DNA of 51,512 bases from Clostridiales bacterium (GCA_015055515.1 SVIC01000007.1:1-51512), one strand, 5' to 3'; shown: positions 9,163 through 19,261, counted from the stretch's first letter. Numbers and translations: made by a program. The notes: generated by a model from the letters alone, not told the origin.

Positions 9163-10494
9163 ATGAAAAATATTGAGTTAGCAATAAAAAATAACAATTT
9201 AATAACTAAGGGTGACAAGATAGGCGTGGCATGTTCGGGTGGAAGAGATAGTATGTGTCTTCTGCACTATTTGTCCACACACAAAGACGATCTTGGCATA
9301 GAAATTGTCGCTATTAATATCGACCACAATATAAGAGAGAACAGCAAGAGAGATACTATGTTCGTTATGCGTTATTGCAATCAGCACAACATAAAGTTCA
9401 TGTCCTACTCACTTAATGTATTGCAATATTGTATGGAGAAAAAGACATCTATTGAAGAAGGTGCAAGAGAGGCCAGATACGAGGTATTCCGATCTCTTAT
9501 ATCTAAGGGAGTCGTTGATAAGATTGCTCTAGCACATCATATGCAAGATCAATCAGAGACAATACTACTTAATATCCTTCGTGGTACAGGATTGAACGGT
9601 GCTAGTGGTATGGATTATGTTAATGGCAAATTCATTCGACCCCTTCTATCTACAACTAGAGCAGAAATACACGCATATATAGAGAACAATGATATCCCAT
9701 ATGTAGATGATGAGACCAATGCTAGTAACGATTATTCCAGAAACTATATTAGAAATATGATCATGCCCCTAATTAGATCAAAATGGCCAAATGCAGACAA
9801 CGCTATTTGCAAGTTTGCCGAGATTTGTAGACAAGATAATAAATATATAGAAGACATTGCAAAACAAAGCGACTTTGAGGCAAAAGATGGCATAGTAAAG
9901 ATACAGACTAGATACTTCATAGACCAACCATCTGTCATCAATAGAGTAATAAGAAAGGCATTAAAGGCAATAAATGTATCAAAAGACATTGAGAAAAAAC
10001 ACATTGAATTAATAAAAGAACTAGCATTAGATGGCAATAACGGTTCAAAGATCAACTTACCACACAATCTAGTTGCAATAAAGGAATATAATTATATAAC
10101 CATCACCAACAAAACATTCAAACCAGCAAGAAAAGAATGGAAGATGGAAAAAGGCAAGATTGATATCCAAGAATATGGAATAATCAACTTAAGTATTACA
10201 AGGAAATTCGATTTAGGTGAACACAACCATATTATTGACTATAACAAGGTACCAAAGGACGCAATAATTAGGTTCAGAGAGGCTGGAGACGTGTTCGAGA
10301 AATTCGGCGGTGGAAAAAAGTCACTTAGCGACTATCTTATAGATAAGAAAATCCCTACTCGCCTTAGAAATATAACACCTGTACTCGCCTCTGGCAACGA
10401 AATTCTTGCTGTATTTGGCGTGGAAATATCTAACAAAGTAAAGATTGACAAGGATACCAAGACTGCTTGGGCTGTGGATATATTTAAGTATTAG
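9163..10494 (+). CDS. tilS: tRNA(Ile)-lysidine synthase
   Basis: Attaches lysine to C34 of tRNA-Ile2(CAU) using ATP, changing it from AUG to AUA decoding. The PP-loop S-G-G-R-D-S is at residues 25-30. The N-type ATP-pyrophosphatase domain spans ~20-210 and the C-terminal TilS_C domain ~370-440 (F-G-G-G-K-K-S-L-S-D-Y-L, K-I-P-T-R-L-R). Total length of 443 aa is normal. I place the start at 9163 because GGAG (9152-9155) is 7 nt upstream and the promoter start lies at ~9124; an ATG at 9160 is equally in frame. Ends in its own terminator. Confidence 0.96.
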   Translation: MKNIELAIKNNNLITKGDKIGVACSGGRDSMCLLHYLSTHKDDLGIEIVAINIDHNIRENSKRDTMFVMRYCNQHNIKFMSYSLNVLQYCMEKKTSIEEGAREARYEVFRSLISKGVVDKIALAHHMQDQSETILLNILRGTGLNGASGMDYVNGKFIRPLLSTTRAEIHAYIENNDIPYVDDETNASNDYSRNYIRNMIMPLIRSKWPNADNAICKFAEICRQDNKYIEDIAKQSDFEAKDGIVKIQTRYFIDQPSVINRVIRKALKAINVSKDIEKKHIELIKELALDGNNGSKINLPHNLVAIKEYNYITITNKTFKPARKEWKMEKGKIDIQEYGIINLSITRKFDLGEHNHIIDYNKVPKDAIIRFREAGDVFEKFGGGKKSLSDYLIDKKIPTRLRNITPVLASGNEILAVFGVEISNKVKIDKDTKTAWAVDIFKY

Positions 10495-10518
10495 AAGAGC
10501 ATTTTGCTCTTTTTTTAT
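10495..10518 (+). terminator. tilS terminator
   Basis: AAGAGC (10495-10500) and GCTCTT (10506-10511) are followed by a T run. Confidence 0.85.
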
Positions 10519-10551
10519 GTATTTTAGATTTTAACCATATTAATAATCATT

Positions 10552-10579
10552 TTGTTTCCAAAATAAAATGGTATATACT
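10552..10579 (+). promoter_or_regulatory. cca promoter, placing transcription start on the start codon
   Basis: TTGTTT (10552-10557), 16-nt spacer, TATACT (10574-10579). The expected start, about 7 nt after the -10 box, falls on the A of the ATG at 10586. No ribosome binding site precedes either candidate ATG. Confidence 0.55.
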
Positions 10580-10585
10580 AAATAT

Positions 10586-11899
10586 ATGGAAATAAATATT
10601 AATGTATCGGACAACTTAATAAAACTAGCCAAAGCCATTAATAAATCAGGTGGCAACGTGTATATAGTAGGAGGATATGTGCGAAATGCCTTACTAGGAC
10701 TAGATGGCACAGATTGCGATATATGTGGAGACTTAACATATGACAAGGTACTACTTATTGCAAATAACTTAGGATATGATGCACATGTTGTAAATAAGAG
10801 ACTAGGTACAGTGCTTATTCAGATAGGTGATGAAGAGTACGAATACACCACATTCCGTAAAGAGAATTATAGCAAGGGTGGCACTCATAGCCCTGATGAT
10901 GTAGCATTTGTCACTGATATACAATTAGATGCCAGCCGTAGAGATTTCACCGCAAACAGCCTATACTATAACATACTTACAGGCGAGATATCGGACTTCT
11001 ATCGTGGAGTGGAAGACATCAAATCACATACTTTGCGTTGTATAAAGACACCCGAGGAAGTGTTCTCATCCGATGGCTTAAGAATACTTAGAATGATAAG
11101 AATAGCCAACGAACTAGGATTTAAGATAGACAAAAAAACAAGAAAAAGTGCCAGAGAATATGCATATCAATTAAGCGATATTTCTGGCGAGAGAGTGTTA
11201 AAGGAATTGAAGAAAATTGTAGTGAGTGACTTCAAATATTCCACTACCGATAGTGAAGAAAATTTCTTAGATAATTTCAATTACATCAATATCTACAAAT
11301 ATATTTTTAATAGTAATTTCGATAAATTCAAGATAGGCAATAGGTTTAGAAAAAATTTCTTCGCTTTGCCAAAAAATTTCCGAATTGTCGGATACTGGAT
11401 GATACTGCTTGCAGAATATTTCGGATATACTCATGTATCTGTTAACCAAATCAATTATGCATGCATGACATACCTAGGCAATTCTGGTCTAAAAGAGGCA
11501 AATGCAAATATTCAAACTATTATATCTACATACAGTCTATTCCAAGATATTATGTTTGGAAGCAGTAGCTATAGGCGTGCTGTTATGGCATTCTATAATT
11601 GTAATAGCGATGTTAAGAAATTCTTCGAGGCTTTTATTCCAAAAGAATATAATCAGTTACGCTTTGCTGTAAACATATTGCGAAAAAGAAATATTCCTCT
11701 ATGCTACGAGGAACTAGATATAAGTAATATAGATCTGATCGATGGTGCACGAGTAGACAAATACAATACATCTAAGATCCGTGCGAAATTACTGCTGGAC
11801 TGCCTATATGAGCATATTTCCAACACACGTGACACGCTTCTGGCAGAAGCCAAATATATTAATATAAAACTAAATAACAGAGAAAAAGCAGGCCAATAA
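10586..11899 (+). CDS. cca: CCA-adding enzyme / poly(A) polymerase family nucleotidyltransferase
   Basis: Adds or repairs the 3' CCA of tRNAs. The head domain shows G-G-Y-V-R-N-A-L-L-G (residues 29-38) and the metal-binding D-x-D as D43-x-D45. A second signature, R-R-D-F-T-A-N-S-L, comes near 115-125, then the neck R-I-L-R-M-I-R-I-A. Length of 437 aa is typical. The start at 10586 is preferred over 10568 because it coincides with the predicted transcription start; neither has a ribosome binding site, so translation may be leaderless. Both tRNA genes checked here already encode CCA, so repair is a likely role. Confidence 0.93.
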   Translation: MEININVSDNLIKLAKAINKSGGNVYIVGGYVRNALLGLDGTDCDICGDLTYDKVLLIANNLGYDAHVVNKRLGTVLIQIGDEEYEYTTFRKENYSKGGTHSPDDVAFVTDIQLDASRRDFTANSLYYNILTGEISDFYRGVEDIKSHTLRCIKTPEEVFSSDGLRILRMIRIANELGFKIDKKTRKSAREYAYQLSDISGERVLKELKKIVVSDFKYSTTDSEENFLDNFNYINIYKYIFNSNFDKFKIGNRFRKNFFALPKNFRIVGYWMILLAEYFGYTHVSVNQINYACMTYLGNSGLKEANANIQTIISTYSLFQDIMFGSSSYRRAVMAFYNCNSDVKKFFEAFIPKEYNQLRFAVNILRKRNIPLCYEELDISNIDLIDGARVDKYNTSKIRAKLLLDCLYEHISNTRDTLLAEAKYINIKLNNREKAGQ

Positions 11900-11917
11900 T
11901 GGTCTGCTTCTTTTTCT
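11883..11917. terminator. bidirectional terminator between cca and the ftsH operon
   Basis: AAAGCAGGCCA and TGGTCTGCTT arms (about 11885-11895 and 11900-11910) around AATA, with A runs to the left and T runs to the right, between convergent genes. Confidence 0.8.
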
Positions 11918-11918
11918 A

Positions 11919-12524
11919 TTATGCTTCAGCGATCTCTGCAATATAATCAAATAATTCTGCTTGCCTTGCTAGGTATGTTACCTTAACCTTGCTTTTCTTA
12001 TCATTATTATTGAATAGATATGCAGTAGTCTCTGTTAGATCGGTAGTATCATTTACTACTACATACATTGCATCATATTTAATCTTGTTACCATCAGAAT
12101 CTTTCTTCTCTTCACTATTTATAGTTAGTGTCTGAGTAGTCTGGAATTTGTACTCTATTACATAGCCAGTAGCCTTGATTTCACTTATCTCTGTGTCTTT
12201 CTCTGTTACGCTAGTCTCATAACCATACGCACCACTGAATATACAAGTCAATACACTCTCGTTAGAAGATGTCTTATTTGCATTCATAATCTCATCGAAT
12301 ATCTCTTGACCTTTGTTATTTTGACCCAAGTCAAACATTTCTCTATTAGTACACTCACCTACACTTAACTCAGTTCCTTCTACATATACCTTCAAAGATT
12401 TTACACCATTTAGTGTTGGACTATAGAAAGTGCTTTGCACAATTGCTAGAGTTATGATTGCTATTATTATAGCAGCCACTACTGAAGCCACAGTTATTAT
12501 TGCTATCTTTTTTGCTTTTGTCAT
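11919..12524 (-). CDS. membrane-anchored protein translationally coupled to ftsH (201 aa)
   Basis: Unknown family. One N-terminal membrane segment (about residues 7-29), then an extracytoplasmic domain of about 170 residues rich in Thr, Glu and beta-strand patterns. Its ATG shares one base with the ftsH stop (TAATG), so it should be made together with FtsH by termination-reinitiation. That coupling suggests an accessory or substrate-related role at the membrane, which is inference only. It is not HflK/HflC-like. Confidence 0.8.
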   Translation of the reverse strand: MTKAKKIAIITVASVVAAIIIAIITLAIVQSTFYSPTLNGVKSLKVYVEGTELSVGECTNREMFDLGQNNKGQEIFDEIMNANKTSSNESVLTCIFSGAYGYETSVTEKDTEISEIKATGYVIEYKFQTTQTLTINSEEKKDSDGNKIKYDAMYVVVNDTTDLTETTAYLFNNNDKKSKVKVTYLARQAELFDYIAEIAEA

Positions 12525-14884
12525 TACTTGTCTTCCTTTTTATCTGTTTTTGTATTATTTGCCTTCTTTGCTGATCCCTTTGTAGACTTACTAGTAGTAG
12601 ATTTCCTTGTAGTAGTCTTCTTTTTCACAGCCTCTTTTTCCACTTTCTCTTCCTTGTTGTCACTACCCGATGTTATATTCTCATTGTCAGAGTTCTTAAT
12701 CTCTTCTAGTTTTTTCTCACTTTCTTTCTTAATCAACTCTGTTTCATCTTTGATTACATTCAGCTCGCTCTCGGATATCACACCAGCCTTATACAGAGCC
12801 TCTGCAGTCTGCTCTTTTAATTCCTGCATCTTTGCCTTTTGCAGTACTTCTTGCTCTTTTTGATGTTTATCATCAGCCTCTTTTCTTAGTCTTAATTTTT
12901 CATCCAGCCTCTTAGCAATCTCTTTGTAGTCTTCACCACGCATAATTGCATCCACTTCATCTTGATATATTGTCTCTTCTAGTAATAGTAAGTTCGCTAG
13001 ATTATCCAATATGTCTCTCTTCTCTGTCAATATCTTCTTTGCTTTCTTATAATTACTATCCAGCAAAGACTTAATCTCATTATCTATAACACCTGCTGTC
13101 TGCTCACTATATACAGATTGTGTCTGATAATCTCTACCAATGAATACTTCGCTACCTTTACCTAAGTTAATAAATCCTAGTTTTTCGCTCATACCCCATT
13201 CAGTAACCATTCTTCTAGCAATATCTGTTGCGTGCTTAATATCGCTACTAGCACCTGCTGTAATATCACCAAATACTATTTCCTCTGCTATTCTACCACC
13301 CATCATCATAGATATCCTAGCATTTAACTTCGATAGCGAATAGTGCTCATCATCATCTGATGGTCTAGTAGATGTATAACCACCAGCCATACCTCTAGGA
13401 ATAATAGATACCTCGTGCACATCCTCGCCTGCATCCAAACATTTTGCTAGTATTGCATGACCAGCCTCGTGATATGCTGTGATCTTTCTGTCTTTCTCTG
13501 TAACCAATCTTGACTTCTTCTGAGGTCCCATCAATACCTTGTTAATACCCTCAGTGATATCTGACATATTGATTGTTACATGGTTATTTCTAGCAGCAAG
13601 AATAGCCGCCTCGTTCAAGCAGTTCTCTATATCTGCACCTGTAAATCCGCTAGTTAGTCTAGCAAGTGCCTTGAAATCAACCTCTGGATCAATAGGCTTA
13701 TTCTTCGCGTGTATCTTGATAATACCCTCTCTTCCCTTTACATCAGGAGGATTTACATATATTTGTCTATCAAATCTACCCGGTCTCATCAATGCTGGAT
13801 CTAGCACATCTGCTCTGTTAGTTGCCGCAAGAACTATTATACCATCATTACTCTCGAATCCATCCATCTCTACTAGTAATTGATTTAGCGTTTGCTCTCT
13901 CTCATCGTTACCGCCACCAAGTCCTGCACCACGCTGTCTACCCACAGCATCAATCTCATCTATAAATACTATACATGGCGCATTCTTTTTTGCAGTATCG
14001 AACATATCTCTTACTCTGCTAGCACCTACACCTACATACAATTCTACAAAATCCGATCCACTAATGCTGAAGAATGGTACATTACTCTCACCAGCAACTG
14101 CCTTTGCTAGCAATGTCTTACCTGTTCCAGGAGGACCTACTAGTAATACTCCCTTTGGTATTCTTGCACCCATAGCCTTGAACTTTGCTGGATTTTTCAA
14201 GAACTCTACTATTTCCTCTGTCTCCAGCTTCTCTTCATCTGATCCCGCAATGTCATTGAATCTTACCTTTGACTTCTCTACCACTCTAGCTCTAGACTTA
14301 GAGAATATATTACCGCCACTGCCCTTACCAGAGAACATACGGAATATCATTACACCCAATACTATCATTAACACAATGTAGATATAAGGTAGAATAGATT
14401 CGAAGAAACTCTCAGTAGGATTACCCTTATCATAATCACACTTGGTTAGATCAAATCCTTTTAAGTGTGTTATATCCCTATTAGAATACACACCATAAGT
14501 ATTGTCTAACTTGGTCTCATTAGTATTATTTGCATAATTTACAGCACTCTTGAAGTCTTCTATGAACTGAAGATCATCGGTTGTGTTGTTATATGTGAAG
14601 AAATAATCATAGTTGCTTGGAAATTTCTTCCTTTGCTCTGCATTCAGAGAACTCCTATGCTCAACATTCTCATCATCGCTCTCGAATAGCAAAATGTATC
14701 CCGTTCCGTTATTCACATATATCTCTTCGACATACCCCTCGAATAAAATATCTTGCGCTGTGCTATAACTAATATTCTTGTCATCACTCTCCGAACTAAA
14801 TACAAAGAATAGTGCACATACTAGAAATATTACTATTAACAGATATGCCAGACTTTTATAATTCTTCTTCTTGTTGTTTCCCAA
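12524..14884 (-). CDS. ftsH: ATP-dependent zinc metalloprotease FtsH
   Basis: Membrane-bound AAA+ protease for membrane-protein quality control. Membrane segments at ~11-30 and ~165-183 flank an extracytoplasmic domain. Walker A G-P-P-G-T-G-K-T is at 250-257, Walker B I-V-F-I-D-E at 305-310, the zinc motif H-E-A-G-H at 472-476. The start codon is TTG, placed 8 nt after AGGAGG. At 786 aa it is about 130-150 residues longer than usual because of a charged C-terminal tail: a Lys/Glu helical stretch and then a Lys/Thr/Ser-rich end (about 740-786). tilS and ftsH lie in one neighbourhood, as in Bacillus, although on opposite strands. Confidence 0.97.
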   Translation of the reverse strand: MGNNKKKNYKSLAYLLIVIFLVCALFFVFSSESDDKNISYSTAQDILFEGYVEEIYVNNGTGYILLFESDDENVEHRSSLNAEQRKKFPSNYDYFFTYNNTTDDLQFIEDFKSAVNYANNTNETKLDNTYGVYSNRDITHLKGFDLTKCDYDKGNPTESFFESILPYIYIVLMIVLGVMIFRMFSGKGSGGNIFSKSRARVVEKSKVRFNDIAGSDEEKLETEEIVEFLKNPAKFKAMGARIPKGVLLVGPPGTGKTLLAKAVAGESNVPFFSISGSDFVELYVGVGASRVRDMFDTAKKNAPCIVFIDEIDAVGRQRGAGLGGGNDEREQTLNQLLVEMDGFESNDGIIVLAATNRADVLDPALMRPGRFDRQIYVNPPDVKGREGIIKIHAKNKPIDPEVDFKALARLTSGFTGADIENCLNEAAILAARNNHVTINMSDITEGINKVLMGPQKKSRLVTEKDRKITAYHEAGHAILAKCLDAGEDVHEVSIIPRGMAGGYTSTRPSDDDEHYSLSKLNARISMMMGGRIAEEIVFGDITAGASSDIKHATDIARRMVTEWGMSEKLGFINLGKGSEVFIGRDYQTQSVYSEQTAGVIDNEIKSLLDSNYKKAKKILTEKRDILDNLANLLLLEETIYQDEVDAIMRGEDYKEIAKRLDEKLRLRKEADDKHQKEQEVLQKAKMQELKEQTAEALYKAGVISESELNVIKDETELIKKESEKKLEEIKNSDNENITSGSDNKEEKVEKEAVKKKTTTRKSTTSKSTKGSAKKANNTKTDKKEDK

Positions 14885-15007
14885 AAAAGTAGCCTCCTAT
14901 TAATTTTTACCAGTATATTGTATCACAAGAAAATAAAAAAGCAAAAAAAATACACATGAATTTATACTCTAATATATTAATATACACTTTTATCTGATAA
15001 TAATTTA

Positions 15008-15547
15008 TCATATTGCAAGTCTTGACAATTCTTTTGATATAATTATTGCATTATTGACACATTCTGCTATATCTTTCGCCATCTGATACACTATGTTGAA
15101 TTTGGTAGCGCTAATGAACGCTCTTGTATCTATACCTACACTGCTTACCACTGGCATTATAGATACATCTCCCATTACACTACTATTAACACCAAAACCA
15201 CCAGCAGGTATGCACCCACCCCTTCGCAATTTCACTATACCTATATCAGCCAAATTTCCTAAGGTGGCATCAATAACGATAACTTTTTTGTCCGGATGAC
15301 TAGATCTAATATATCTATATGCACTCTTCAGATTACTAGCCACTATGGGATTGTCTAGCCTACCATACACATACGCATCCACATCATACTTATTTACCAG
15401 TATTTCTGCTATCAGAGGACCTATCATATCACTAACCACCCTGTCGGAGCCTACGCACATTATAACTGGCAACTTACCATCAAGTATACTTGCTAGATTA
15501 AAAGAAAAATCCCTCTTTGCAGTTTCACCATCCAAATATATATCCAT
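15008..15547 (-). CDS. yyaC: sporulation protein YyaC
   Basis: Matches the YyaC family, which resembles the germination protease GPR and is confined to spore formers. Visible signatures are V-G-S-D-R-V-V-S-D-M-I-G-P-L, Y-G-R-L-D-N-P, V-I-D-A-T-L-G-N, G-G-C-I-P-A-G-G-F-G-V-N and S-S-V-G-I-D-T-R. The ATG at 15547 is chosen over an upstream GTG because AAGGGG lies 7 nt before it. Length (179 aa) is typical. Its exact biochemical role is not settled; its presence is good evidence that the host sporulates or descends from spore formers. Confidence 0.93.
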   Translation of the reverse strand: MDIYLDGETAKRDFSFNLASILDGKLPVIMCVGSDRVVSDMIGPLIAEILVNKYDVDAYVYGRLDNPIVASNLKSAYRYIRSSHPDKKVIVIDATLGNLADIGIVKLRRGGCIPAGGFGVNSSVMGDVSIMPVVSSVGIDTRAFISATKFNIVYQMAKDIAECVNNAIIISKELSRLAI

Positions 15548-15724
15548 CACACTACCCCTTATATATTAATACATAAATATTTAACCAAATACAATTGTCA
15601 TATACTCCTTGCAATACAATATATTAATTATAAATTTGAAAAGGATGATTAATAAAATGACTTTTTTGCAAATATATGTTAATATCTTATTGAAAAATGT
15701 TAAATATTATCCTAGGAGGTCTGT

Positions 15725-16612
15725 ATGCATTGGATAGACATAGTCTTAATAGCAATCATCGCAATTTCTGCTATTATTGGCTTATTTAAGGGTTTCTTCG
15801 ATGGCTTGATATCTATATGTTCTATCTTTGTATCATTCATTATAGCAGTATGTACGGCAAATTGGTTTGCTGGCATAATAAGATCTATAGTCGATATAGA
15901 TGGATGGCTGAATATTGTACTAAGGGACACATTTGGCGTAGCAGATTCTCTTGTTGTATTTGGCACATCATATCCTAGAGAAAAGGTCGCAGCATTCCTC
16001 ACTGTTGTATTCTCAGCAGTAGTGATATTCATATTAATAAGATGTATAGTAGCGCTATTGAAGAATTTATTCAAAGCACTCACCGCTGGATCCAGAGCCA
16101 TTGGCGGACTGAATAAGATCCTAGGCTTACTACTTGGCGCAATCAAGGGTGCTCTTGGTGCTAGCGTAATCTTAATTGTATGTTCAGTAATAACATCGCT
16201 TGGTGTTCCTGGATTGACAGATGTAATAACTAATAATATTAACAATACAACAGTTACCAAGTATGCTTTTGAATTGGTAGATCAGATTGTAGAAGACAAG
16301 ATGACTGGCAAGACATTCGAAGAAATAATAGACGGCGTATTTGATAAAAATACAGCGAACGAGCAACAAGCCAATACTGATATAATAATTGTGTATGAGA
16401 ATGGCAAGAATTACTATGAATTCAGCGTAGGACAGAATATAACAGACGAAGATATAACCATATTGTATAAGACTGGAAATGTTAAGTCCATAGTATCATT
16501 TAGCGATATAACATTTGTTGACCCAATAGATACTACAACTATCAAGGGAGAGACAACTATCACTATAATTGTCTATGGAATAGAGAAAACATTGACATAC
16601 AAGGTAATTTAA
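15725..16612 (+). CDS. CvpA-family membrane protein with extracytoplasmic C-terminal domain (295 aa)
   Basis: The N-terminal ~165 residues form a CvpA-like domain: W-I-D-I-V-L-I-A-I-I at the start, the G-L-F-K-G-F-F-D-G-L turn at ~20-29 and four hydrophobic segments. Colicin V production proteins are poorly defined in Firmicutes; links to cell-envelope processes are reported. A further ~120 residues, mostly beta, are unusual for short CvpA proteins and probably sit outside the cell. AGGAGGT precedes the ATG. Monocistronic with its own terminator. Confidence 0.82.
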   Translation: MHWIDIVLIAIIAISAIIGLFKGFFDGLISICSIFVSFIIAVCTANWFAGIIRSIVDIDGWLNIVLRDTFGVADSLVVFGTSYPREKVAAFLTVVFSAVVIFILIRCIVALLKNLFKALTAGSRAIGGLNKILGLLLGAIKGALGASVILIVCSVITSLGVPGLTDVITNNINNTTVTKYAFELVDQIVEDKMTGKTFEEIIDGVFDKNTANEQQANTDIIIVYENGKNYYEFSVGQNITDEDITILYKTGNVKSIVSFSDITFVDPIDTTTIKGETTITIIVYGIEKTLTYKVI

Positions 16613-16613
16613 G

Positions 16614-16642
16614 AAAATCGCCTAAATATAGGCGATTTTTTA
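16614..16642 (+). terminator. terminator of the cvpA-like gene
   Basis: AAAATCGCCTA and TAGGCGATTTT arms around AATA, followed by T, directly after the stop codon. Confidence 0.88.
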
Positions 16643-16650
16643 ACAACAAA

Positions 16651-16683
16651 AAAATGACTTATTAGAATAAATAAGCCATTTTA
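16651..16683 (-). terminator. terminator of the zinc-ribbon membrane protein gene
   Basis: AAATGACTTATT and AATAAGCCATTT arms around a 6-nt loop; the leftward strand continues into a run of seven T. Confidence 0.75.
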
Positions 16684-16688
16684 TTTCA

Positions 16689-17240
16689 CTATTCAGATTT
16701 CTTTTTCGTTGTAGTTGACTTCCTTGTAGTGCTTAATTTCTTACCACAACCAGCACAGAATTTATCGCCAGCGTTGATTTTTTCTCCGCACTCTGTACAA
16801 TGCTTTTGCCTACTTCTTGTTGTTGTATTTGTTTTGGCATCATCTTCACCAGTAACACCCTTTCTTATACCAGAAACCACCGACTCTGCGAAATCACTTA
16901 TTATTGGAGTAGCAACCTTCGCACTCTTCTTTGCTATAGGCTCCATAATATCTATTGTCTTCTCTCCAACTGCAGTGATATCATCGCCTACATAATCCAA
17001 TGTCTCTTTATGAATACCCAACATTCCCTTTGTCATGTGAGGTGTTACCCCAATAAAGAAACATATCAAACCAGCACCTAGTACAACAAAGCCTATCATT
17101 ACAAGGAACGACAATCCAAAACCAGTATTTTCCATAGATGGTTTCATATTGAATACACTTGTGAAACCTATGATAGTAATAACCAAACCAATCACAAATA
17201 GTATTCCACCAATTATCATTAATTTCTTTGACCTTTTCAC
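16689..17240 (-). CDS. membrane protein with C-terminal zinc ribbon (183 aa)
   Basis: Two membrane segments (about residues 8-28 and 42-65), then a cytoplasmic linker with an amphipathic stretch, then a zinc ribbon C-T-E-C-G ... C-A-G-C-G at about 148-168, and a basic Thr/Ser/Lys tail. The start is GTG, 7 nt after AGGAG. Zinc ribbons of this kind occur on many Firmicute membrane proteins of unknown role. The two-TM hairpin resembles DUF-type membrane sensors, but no function can be assigned. Confidence 0.8.
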   Translation of the reverse strand: MKRSKKLMIIGGILFVIGLVITIIGFTSVFNMKPSMENTGFGLSFLVMIGFVVLGAGLICFFIGVTPHMTKGMLGIHKETLDYVGDDITAVGEKTIDIMEPIAKKSAKVATPIISDFAESVVSGIRKGVTGEDDAKTNTTTRSRQKHCTECGEKINAGDKFCAGCGKKLSTTRKSTTTKKKSE

Positions 17241-17450
17241 TTTTCCACTCCTAAAATTAATCTATACAGATACTACCATATCACTCGCTTCGATGTCAAT
17301 AAAATAGAACTCTCATTCATTTTTTTAACAATTAACATACTTGCTGTTATATAACTAATATATCTTATATCATTACCTTTCAATATTATCTACCCATACT
17401 TTCGCAACACTAATAATAATTGCTTAAAAAAATATTTAATACTGCAAATA

Positions 17451-18443
17451 TTACGCCTCATTTTCTATCTCATGTATCCTATTACAAAAGTTATTAGCAT
17501 AACGATCTATCACATCTTCTCTTGTTCCCAGACCCAATGCATTTAATATCTCACCTTCATACATATCATGATTACGCTCTATTAGGAATTTGTATGCCTT
17601 GGCTCCTTCTTTTGGATCATACTTGTACCTATTTTCCACTTCTATCGCTACCGCTCTTGGCACAAGATAACTTGCCTCATACATAGGACAACACTTGCCA
17701 TTCTCAATATCACTTAATCTCCAGTCTAATAAATGCATATTTTTGCCTATTACATCAGCATATTTAGACTGCACTGTATCAATAGTTTCCTCGCCAGTCA
17801 TTATCTTCACTATCATTGCATCTATAACACTCACTGCAGATTTTTCTATATTATGACACTCGTAGAACTTTTTCAATTCTATATATTTAGACTTGTGTTC
17901 AGGTAGTTCTTCTTGTAATATTGTCGCTGCCAGATTCTCACTAGCGGCAGTAGGATACTCTTTTGCCTCATCATCTACTGGCAATATTGCATCTAAGAAA
18001 AACTTGCAAAAAGAGTGAGTCGTCTCATGAATAATAGACATTTGATTCTCTATACTCCTCGACCCTGACAACAATATGCTCTTTGTAACCTTGCCTCTGC
18101 TATCCTTGGAAACATTACAACAAGGGCGCTCTATAAATGAATCAACTGCCACATATTTTGCATTATCATATAATAATTGATACAAATCCACACCCGAGTC
18201 AGCAAGACTGTTTATAATTACAAAGAATTCCTCTACACCATACTTCATGTCCGACTTACTCAGGGTTGCATTGTCAAATATCTTGCTTTTATCAAGTTTA
18301 ACATCAGAAATATCTACTCTTACCAATCTATCTGAAATATCCAGTGCCGAATCAAATCCATTCCACTGCCTTACATGTTTACAGAAATCTACAAATTTTC
18401 TGTTCTTCTTTAGTTTTGTTATTCTATCTGATATAGTCGCCAC
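17451..18443 (-). CDS. putative HExxH metallopeptidase (330 aa)
   Basis: I place the start at the GTG at 18443 because AGAGGTG lies just upstream; an in-frame TTG at 18497 lacks a site. The sequence contains I-I-H-E-T-T-H-S-F (His at residues 139 and 143), followed about 35 residues later by a Glu within A-A-S-E-N-L-A-A. This is the layout of a gluzincin zinc site (HExxH plus a distal Glu). There is no signal peptide, so it should act in the cytosol. The family is not one I can name; the zinc-site reading is inference from the motif. Confidence 0.6.
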   Translation of the reverse strand: MATISDRITKLKKNRKFVDFCKHVRQWNGFDSALDISDRLVRVDISDVKLDKSKIFDNATLSKSDMKYGVEEFFVIINSLADSGVDLYQLLYDNAKYVAVDSFIERPCCNVSKDSRGKVTKSILLSGSRSIENQMSIIHETTHSFCKFFLDAILPVDDEAKEYPTAASENLAATILQEELPEHKSKYIELKKFYECHNIEKSAVSVIDAMIVKIMTGEETIDTVQSKYADVIGKNMHLLDWRLSDIENGKCCPMYEASYLVPRAVAIEVENRYKYDPKEGAKAYKFLIERNHDMYEGEILNALGLGTREDVIDRYANNFCNRIHEIENEA

Positions 18444-18579
18444 CGCACACCTCTTATTGTATATGGTATCATATTCTCTTTTGAATTTCAATACCAAAGT
18501 GTTTTAGGAAACACCAAATATGCCAATCATATCAGACTTATGTTAAAAATGATAATTATCACATATTACAATTGACATA

Positions 18580-18607
18580 AAAAACGTCTAAATTAAGACG
18601 TTTTTAC
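18580..18607 (-). terminator. terminator downstream of the NUDIX gene
   Basis: AAAACGTCT and AGACGTTTT arms around a short AT loop with flanking A and T runs. It lies ~50 nt past the leftward NUDIX stop. Confidence 0.8.
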
Positions 18608-18654
18608 ATTTAATAGATTAAGCGTGGCAAATACCAATATTTTTAGGCTTTTTC

Positions 18655-19092
18655 TTATTTTTTTTGATTTTCTACAAACAATTCAACTGACTTTTTATGA
18701 TATGGCAAAGGTAATAAATCTATAGCATCATTGATATTTACATACTCTAATTCATTACCATCTTCTAGTGGTTTTTGTATTGATGACAAACACACATCTA
18801 CAATATATATATTAGCCAGAGACCTCAATGGATATTTCCCTCCCGCCAACCAATAACAATCTATAGTTACGAATTCGGTTGTTTTTGTGATTTCTAGTCC
18901 AGCCTCTTCCAAGAATTCGCGTCTCAAACATTCTTCCTTGTTTTCACCATTCTCTATTCCTCCACCTATTAGAGAATATTGACCATCTTTTTTCACTAAT
19001 AACAACTTTTCATTCGACACAAATAATCCAAAGCATGTTTCTCTGAATCCATATTTGATGTCTTCTTTTTTTCCAATTACAACAGTTTTCAT
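18655..19092 (-). CDS. NUDIX hydrolase (145 aa)
   Basis: Cleaves nucleoside-diphosphate-X compounds; the substrate is not predictable. The NUDIX box G-x5-E-x7-R-E-F-x-E-E-x-G-L is complete at residues 44-66. Start at 19092 is supported by AAAGG upstream; a TTG reading from 19122 is longer but includes the ribosome binding sites as coding. The gene begins only 25 nt left of the outermost cassette repeat (19118), so it is either the ancestral gene next to the tRNA-Glu site or the last, worn cassette. No promoter is evident between it and the repeat. Confidence 0.88.
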   Translation of the reverse strand: MKTVVIGKKEDIKYGFRETCFGLFVSNEKLLLVKKDGQYSLIGGGIENGENKEECLRREFLEEAGLEITKTTEFVTIDCYWLAGGKYPLRSLANIYIVDVCLSSIQKPLEDGNELEYVNINDAIDLLPLPYHKKSVELFVENQKK

Positions 19093-19117
19093 TACAAACC
19101 TTTTTAAGCCTCCTCTT

Positions 19118-19210
19118 TCCAAGGTGTTCTGCTATTTATCAACTACGCTTATGATTTAATTTCATCAAAGTTTGAAATTTGGTGTGAATTTTGCAATTTC
19201 AAAGTGTAAA
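19118..19210 (-). repeat. cassette 3'-end repeat, copy 1 (outermost junction)
   Basis: About 93 bp, nearly identical to 20153-20244 and clearly related to 21097-21187. It starts with CCAAGGTGTTCTGC (plus strand), the same inner end that is fused to tRNA-Glu remnants in the other copies. Here the tRNA part stops after CCAAGG, so this is the distal edge of the array. Contains an inverted pair TTTGAAATT...AATTTCAAA. Confidence 0.85.
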
Positions 19211-19261
19211 AAATTATAATTAGCAAGTTGACAAAATTTACAAATATTAAAACTCAAAATC

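Noticed and set aside
12528..14381. Rightward ORFs opposite ftsH
   Set aside because: Antisense shadows of a highly conserved gene, without ribosome binding sites.
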